Below, in pieces: positions 32,881-37,637 of a stretch of 37,637 nucleotides of DNA; positions within the stretch are counted from its first letter, which is position 1; the number at the start of each line of letters is the position of its first letter. A program made the position numbers and the translations under genes. The DNA is taken from NCBI RefSeq assembly GCF_001949145.1, contig NW_019091529.1, positions 110,872 to 148,508 of the forward strand. The letters run 5' to 3'. This DNA is from Acanthaster planci (taxonomy: Eukaryota > Echinodermata > Asteroidea > Valvatida > Acanthasteridae). The notes beneath the pieces were generated by a model that saw only the letters and a program-made list of their open reading frames with translations, searched no databases and was not told the origin of the DNA.

Positions 32881-34316
32881 TTGTTACTGTCAATAATGTA
32901 ACAATCGGTCAATAATGTAATACCGGCCGATAATGTGATAAAAATCGGCCGATAATGTAATACCGTCCGATACTGTAATAACGATCGACCGATAATGTAA
33001 TAACCCAAGCGACCCAAAATGTAATGAAAATTGGCCGATAACGTAATAAACTAAAACCGGCCGATGATGTAATAACATGGAGGCCGATAATGTAATAACC
33101 GTAAGTTTGCTTGTCTCATACAAGGCTTTGGGGGACTTAGGTTTTCTTCAAGTTTTCCCAGCAGATCCCTCTTATACTAAAGAAACTATAGAAAGCTCAA
33201 AAACAAGTTAGTATAGCTTGAGCCAGACCGAGATTTTGGCAGGTATGTGCAAGGATATTTTTCACTTTCATCTATTTTCGAGGTTAGAGCCTTGGAATCA
33301 CAGTAACTGAGAGTTAGGATGCTGACTTGCTAGGGACACTCAGGCTTACTTCTTAGGGAGTATTATATTCATTCTGACGTGATGAGCTCCTCATTAAATT
33401 GAGCTAGTGTTCATATATAAAACAACAGTTTTCCACTACCTGCAAAGTTTCAAGCCAGTCGGACATGTACTTCGGAAGATGCAGGGCTTTAAAGGATACA
33501 TCTTTAATGTCACCCGATATGTTAACTGATAACGTCATCGTGACACGAGGTCAGTTTTCGTCTATAACATATCCCTTTTGCGATATCTGCAAAGTCTTTA
33601 CCCAACTTGACACGTTTTTTAGAAAATAAATGGGGCTTTAAAGGAAGCACCTTCCATGTCACGTGATTTGTCAACTGATGACGTCATCATGACTTGGTGT
33701 CAGTTTTCGTCGTCAACAATTCCCTTTCTAGCTACATGTATTTGCAAAATGTCAACCCAGTGGGACATGTACTTAAGGAGATAGATGCATAGAGCTTCGA
33801 AGTTTGCACCTTAAATGCCAATCAAGCCAAATGGGTGACTGTGCTGTTAATTGAAATCACCTCAACACTAAATAAAAGAACAAGGTTTATGTAATGAGGT
33901 CACCATAATTCATCTGAGTGTTATATACACCTTGGGAAAAGATTACGTCCATGTTCAGTTATAATTTGATTACAAAAAAATTGAAAAATTGTCACTTCAA
34001 AAGCAATAAGGTAAAATAAGAAAGGATCTGCAGGGAAAATTCGAAGAAAACCTAAGTCCCCAGAAGTCTTCTGAGAAACAAGCAAATCTACGGTTATTAC
34101 ATTATCGGCTTCCATGTTACTACATTATCGGCCTCCATGTTTAACATTATCGGCCTCCATGTTATTTCATTATCGGCCGGTTTGGGGTAATTACATTATC
34201 GGCCGATTTTTATTACATTATGGGTCTCTTGGGTTATTACATTATCGGTTGATTGTTATTACATTATCGGCCGGTATTACATTATTGGGCGATTGTTACA
34301 TTATTGGCCGTAACAA
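32881..34316. mobile_element. Fold-back element A (1436 bp), arms are arrays of CGGCCGATAATGTAATAA
   Basis: The left arm (32881-33176) and right arm (34016-34316) are inverted copies of about 300 bases. Each starts TTGTTAC and holds about ten degenerate units of CGGCCGATAATGTAATAA, then a non-repetitive part (TTTGCTTGT...GGGGACTTAGGTTTTCTTC...GCAGATCC). The interior (33177-34015) has no ORF of note but includes three imperfect 150-bp tandem units. No flanking duplication was recognised beyond the inverted TTGTTAC/GTAACAA ends. Lies 345 bp beyond the 3' end of the P450 gene. Confidence 0.85.
33441..33830. repeat. Three imperfect 150-bp tandem units inside fold-back element A
   Basis: Units start at TGCAAAGTTTCAAGCCAGTC (33441), TGCAAAGTCTTTACCCAACT (33588) and TTGCAAAATGTCAACCCAGT (33742). 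The spacing is 147 and 154 bases. Shared words in order: GACATGTACTT, GGGCTTTAAAGGA, ATGTCAC, GTCATC(G/A)TGAC, GGTCAGTTTTCGTC. The second unit has a full CRE-type palindrome TGATGACGTCATCA (33677-33690). Confidence 0.75.
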
Positions 34317-34660
34317 GCCCCCATATCTTGGGCCTTGGGGCAGCCTTGAGGCCAAAGCTAAGCATCAAGTCACTGTATCACCGGTTACTGGTGCTATGCC
34401 AGACAGACTTAAATTTTTAAAAGTAATTTTCGGGCAGGTTGTCAAGACAATTAAAATACTCTTACTTAATATTATAAGAACTAACTAGAACTAAAGCACT
34501 GTAGAGAGTTCATTAAACGATATAGTAACTTATCCTGTTTCAATCCGATGCCGCTTATACAACATCAAAATAGACGAGACTAAGGAACCACTGACTTCAA
34601 CAAGGCATGCATCCGAGCATTGATCTATCACAGTTTGCTGCATCCGACTGAGATACAACT

Positions 34661-36056
34661 TTATTCACGTTTGGCCACCCCGAGACGGAAGGGACTTGGC
34701 CAGCGCGACCCCTGATATTGAGGATCCTGACCAAGTAAGCTTCCATCCCCGGGTTGACCATCGAGTTTGCTCAGCTCGTATCCCTGCAGTAGATGGGTGA
34801 AGGCAAGGAAGAGGATAGACTGTGCAAAGAAGTAGCCGAGGCATTTGCGGGTTCCCATCCCAAATGGGATTAATTTGTCTGGTGAGACATTGACTGATCC
34901 ACTGGAGTTCAGAAATCGCTCTGTGGAGGTAACAAAGCAAATGTGAGGGAACTAATAGCGGGTCTTGCTTGAGTCGTGTCGTTTGACAATTTGGATTAGC
35001 AGAACTTAACGATGGAGTTCTCACAGGTCTATAGCCACTTCAGGTCATTTTTGTTAGTTACTGATCGGTATTGTTTGGCTAATTATCAATTGTCTTTAGT
35101 TTATGAACTCATTTTGTCAGCAGTTCTGGTGAAGATCCTACTCAATGGACGACAGTCTGGTACTCAATGGACGACAGTCTAGTAGCTTTGATAGCTATTT
35201 CTTCTATGTCCTTGTATAAGTACAGTTAATTGGAAACAGTTCATTAGATGAAAATATTAGTATCTAATGTTTAAAATGGTATCTACTTTGCAAAAATTTC
35301 TGTCTGAACAGCCTTTGTACTTTTTCTACCGTGAAAGATCAGATGAGTTTTAAGGGTTTTTTTCTTTTTGTCAATAGGTTGAGAAGCATGTCTCTAATCC
35401 TAAGAATGGGTAGAACTAACCTGGGTTGAACTCATCAGGATTTGCGAAGTTTACATCGCTGAAGTGGGTGCCGTAGATGTTGTACAATATTCCCGTGCCC
35501 TTGGGGATTCCATAGCCACCTAGGGTATACAAAAAAACTGAGGGTTTACATCACGACAATGAAACACAAAGCAGCCAAAAACACGAGCAACCATTAGTGT
35601 GACTTAAGACTTGGTCCCATACTACGTCTAAATTGAATATATTTCTCGTTCTATTAAATGTTCTGAGGTTTGGCTTCAGAAAAGTTCAACTGAATAATGG
35701 TCCATCAATATATGTACAGTTAATTGGAAACAGTTCATTACATGAAAATATTAGTATCTAATGTTTAAAATGGTATCTACTTTGCAAAAATTTCCGTCTG
35801 AACAGCCTTTCAAACCTACCGATTGTTACATCTTCATAAGCTGCCCTAGGCACGCCCAGAGGAGCCACGGATCCAAACCGCAGCATTTCCATTGCGGTAG
35901 CTATGGTGTATGGCATAGCATCTCGATCATTCAGGGAGGGCTGACGATCCCTCCCAATGACATCATGGATCTCGTTGACGATCCTTTGTTGGACGTCTGG
36001 GTACTCAGCAAGGAGGGCCAGTCCCCAGTAGGTGTTCGCCAAGAGGCCAGTAGAGC
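34661..36056 (-). CDS. Cytochrome P450, CYP2-like clan, last three exons
   Basis: Exons 36056-35820, 35519-35421 and 34920-34661 (stop TAA) join in phase 1 twice. Seen in order: the I-helix end GSTGLLANTYWGLALLAEYP, the J region PDVQQRIVNEIHDVIGRDRQ, K-helix ExxR as EMLR, the meander FNPERFL formed across the last join, and the heme-binding PFGMGTRKCLG with its Cys ligand. The RDRQPSLNDRDAMPYTIA wording is typical of vertebrate and invertebrate CYP2 families: heme monooxygenases anchored in the endoplasmic reticulum. The I-helix departs from the family: aligned without gaps to AGTETT, it reads (A)GSTGL, so the acid-Thr pair is lost. Upstream exons (membrane anchor through I-helix) are right of the window or displaced by the LINE. 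An AATAAA overlaps the stop codon. Confidence 0.85.
35139..35182. repeat. 22-bp tandem duplication in the P450 intron
   Basis: TACTCAATGGACGACAGTCT plus two bases occurs twice head to tail (35139-35160 and 35161-35182) with one mismatch. Confidence 0.9.
35220..35316. repeat. 97-bp intronic repeat, copy 1
   Basis: GTACAGTTAATTGGAAACAG through GAACAGCCTTT, matching 35714-35810 in the same orientation with two mismatches (35247 G/C and a T/C in TTTC(T/C)GTCT). It sits in the intron between the last two P450 exons. Confidence 0.9.
35714..35810. repeat. 97-bp intronic repeat, copy 2
   Basis: Second copy of 35220-35316. It ends about 9 bases from the donor of P450 exon 36056-35820, so the intron's 5' end is part of, or adjoins, the duplicated unit. 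Confidence 0.9.
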
Positions 36057-36815
36057 CTGAACAAGATGATCAACAGAAATTATGGTGACAATAAAATAGG
36101 CCTACTGACTAATCCGGGACCAATCACGCAAAGACGACATTTGAAAGTGTGAACTACCAATCACATCTGATCTGCATTTATTTTATTGAAAATAAGGTTT
36201 AATAAGTCCTTACATGTATTGAATAAAATTGATGTAAAAACCAGTGTCCTTGTTTGATATTACTTTATCCTACTGATAGTTTAGACCTCACCCTAACCAC
36301 TAGGCTGTACGTAAAATCGTCTTGAAATTCAAGGCTTGAGAACTGTTATACGGGGCGAATGAATACGTGTACTCACCATACCTCGATTGCAATGTGGTGT
36401 ATTTTCCAAGCGAGTGAAACCATCCAAGGACCGTATGCATGATGGTTTAGTGTGCACGTGGGGCATTAAGAGTCTCTTTTGCTCAGTTCCGTGGTACAAG
36501 AGAGACATTTTGATGTTTATGTATGGGTTGCTCATCGATTCTGCCGTAGGCCTAACAAGAAATTCATGATGCTGAAAGATTCAGCATTAAGTTGCTAGAA
36601 ATGGTGGAGAAATGTGGGTCCGAGTTTCGGGATTAATTTGGACAAAGTTTTGAATTTTAGAATTCCAGTTACTTTGTGTATTGAGAACAGTGGATTGGCA
36701 TCTGCACATATTAAAAAAGGTTGACATTTTGAGATTTATCGAAGGTTTTGAGGATTTATAACTTTGTACGGACTACGGCGTTGGAACAGAAAGTGACTCC
36801 TGGTGTATTTACATT
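36057..36815. other. P450 upstream intron, no feature recognised
   Basis: No exon matching a P450 C- to I-helix region could be found on the minus strand, and no clear repeat structure is visible before the retrotransposon begins. Confidence 0.45.
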
Positions 36816-37637
36816 TAAAGCCCTTTGCCAGAAAAGTCAGTCTTCAAAGTTCTCTCGACATTGCCAATTCTTTCAACTCTTTTTTTACTAACTTAGGTTC
36901 TTCCATTGCTAACAAAATCCCAGCCACAAACGTTCACTTCCCCGATTATCTCCACAACTCGAATCCCTCCTCTTTCTTTTTTACTCCAACAGATTCCTTA
37001 GAAATCATCCGTAGTGGAAGGCAACTCAAATCCAGTGCTAGTTTCAGGTTTGACAGCATCTGCTCTACTGTTATCAAATCGGCCATCTGTTTTATAGCTG
37101 AACCTCTCACTTACATCTGTAATCTATCCTTTTCTTCAGGTGCGGTTCCTTCTAATCTCAAAATAGCTAAAGTTATTCCTATTTACAAAAATGGAGATGC
37201 CCGTACCATCGGAAACTACCGGCCTATTTCTGTACTCCCGTGTTTCTCCAAAATCCTCGAGAAACTAGTCTACAATCGCCTCTTTGATTTTGCTTCTAAC
37301 TTTCACCTTCTTTATGATAATCAATACGGCTTTCGCAGTAAACACTCCACTGACATGGCCCTCATTCAATTCATTGACACTGTTACTGATGCTCTCTGTA
37401 AGAAACTCGATGCCATAGGTGTGTTCATTGATCTCTCGAAAGCATTCGACACCATTAACCACTCTATTCTCCTTGCCAAATTAGAACACTATGGTATCAG
37501 AGGAGTCGCACTTCAGTGGTTCAAAAACTACCTTTATAATAGACAACAATATACATCTGTATTGAGGTGTGACTCTGACCGGCTTTCAATTCTGCATGGT
37601 GTTCCCCAAGGTTCGATCCTTGGTCCACTCCTTTTTC
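36816..37637 (+). mobile_element. Non-LTR (LINE) retrotransposon, 5'-truncated, reverse transcriptase N-terminal half, runs off the right edge
   Basis: An open frame runs from about 36816 to the edge. It starts in the endonuclease-RT linker ([14 protein letters not shown]) and carries RT blocks in order: [43 protein letters not shown], the first catalytic Asp block [33 protein letters not shown] and [13 protein letters not shown]. The YxDD block lies beyond the window. Wording fits the Jockey/CR1 group. No stop or frameshift was seen in the visible 820 bases, so the copy is young or still intact from here on. It lies in antisense orientation to the P450 gene. Confidence 0.88.

Noticed and set aside
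32881-33120. CRISPR-like look of evenly repeated CGGCCGATAATGTAATAA units
   Set aside because: Units are degenerate, have no constant spacers, and occur as a mirrored pair in a eukaryotic genome; a fold-back element explains them.
36329-36535. Candidate upstream P450 exon ending at GGTGAGT
   Set aside because: A usable donor exists, but the translation has no P450 motif preceding the I-helix and includes a stop in the candidate frame.

Overview
The window is nuclear DNA from an animal. Genes are split by GT-AG introns, some several kilobases long. Between and inside them lie many kinds of decayed mobile DNA: non-LTR and Ty3/gypsy retroelements, Tc1/mariner elements, MITEs and fold-back elements. 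There are no operons or bacterial-type signals. The style (constant TACATGTA palindromes, AGGCCTAGGCC-like words, diverse short inverted-repeat elements, clear orthologues of vertebrate ENKD1 and C2orf81) fits a marine invertebrate deuterostome such as an echinoderm. That assignment is an inference; no species marker is present.

Layout. (1) 1-2238, minus strand: 3' part of an unrecognised multi-exon gene built from phase-1 exons, with a Tudor-like barrel segment and Cys-rich segments. (2) 2663-3728: inverted-repeat-bounded segment; 3918-4567: internally deleted, frameshifted Ty3/gypsy integrase. (3) 5049-7141, minus: three coding exons of ENKD1 (enkurin domain-containing protein 1); its C-terminal enkurin exons are not seen. 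(4) 7.1-14.0 kb: intergenic DNA packed with repeats (a Tc1 remnant, two fold-back elements side by side, three MITEs) and a promoter-like cluster at 11.88-11.99 kb. (5) 13990-28487, plus: nine-exon orthologue of C2orf81, with an 8.7-kb intron 4 holding a tandem duplication of a mariner-like element and a 598-bp TIR element. (6) 28.5-34.6 kb: 3'UTR, then mostly unassigned DNA and a 1.44-kb fold-back element. (7) 34661-36056, minus: last three exons of a CYP2-like cytochrome P450 with an atypical I-helix. (8) from about 36.8 kb to the right edge: 5'-truncated non-LTR reverse transcriptase.

ENKD1 and C2orf81 are transcribed divergently. ENKD1 is a microtubule, centrosome and cilium protein; C2orf81 is uncharacterised. 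A good RFX X-box match lies between them beside CCAAT, CRE-like, NRF1-like and YY1-like words, which suggests a cilia-type promoter, probably for C2orf81.

The most unusual structural feature is three fold-back elements whose long inverted arms are arrays of short degenerate subrepeats. All exon boundaries were read by eye from splice consensus and phase continuity; no alignment or transcript data were used.
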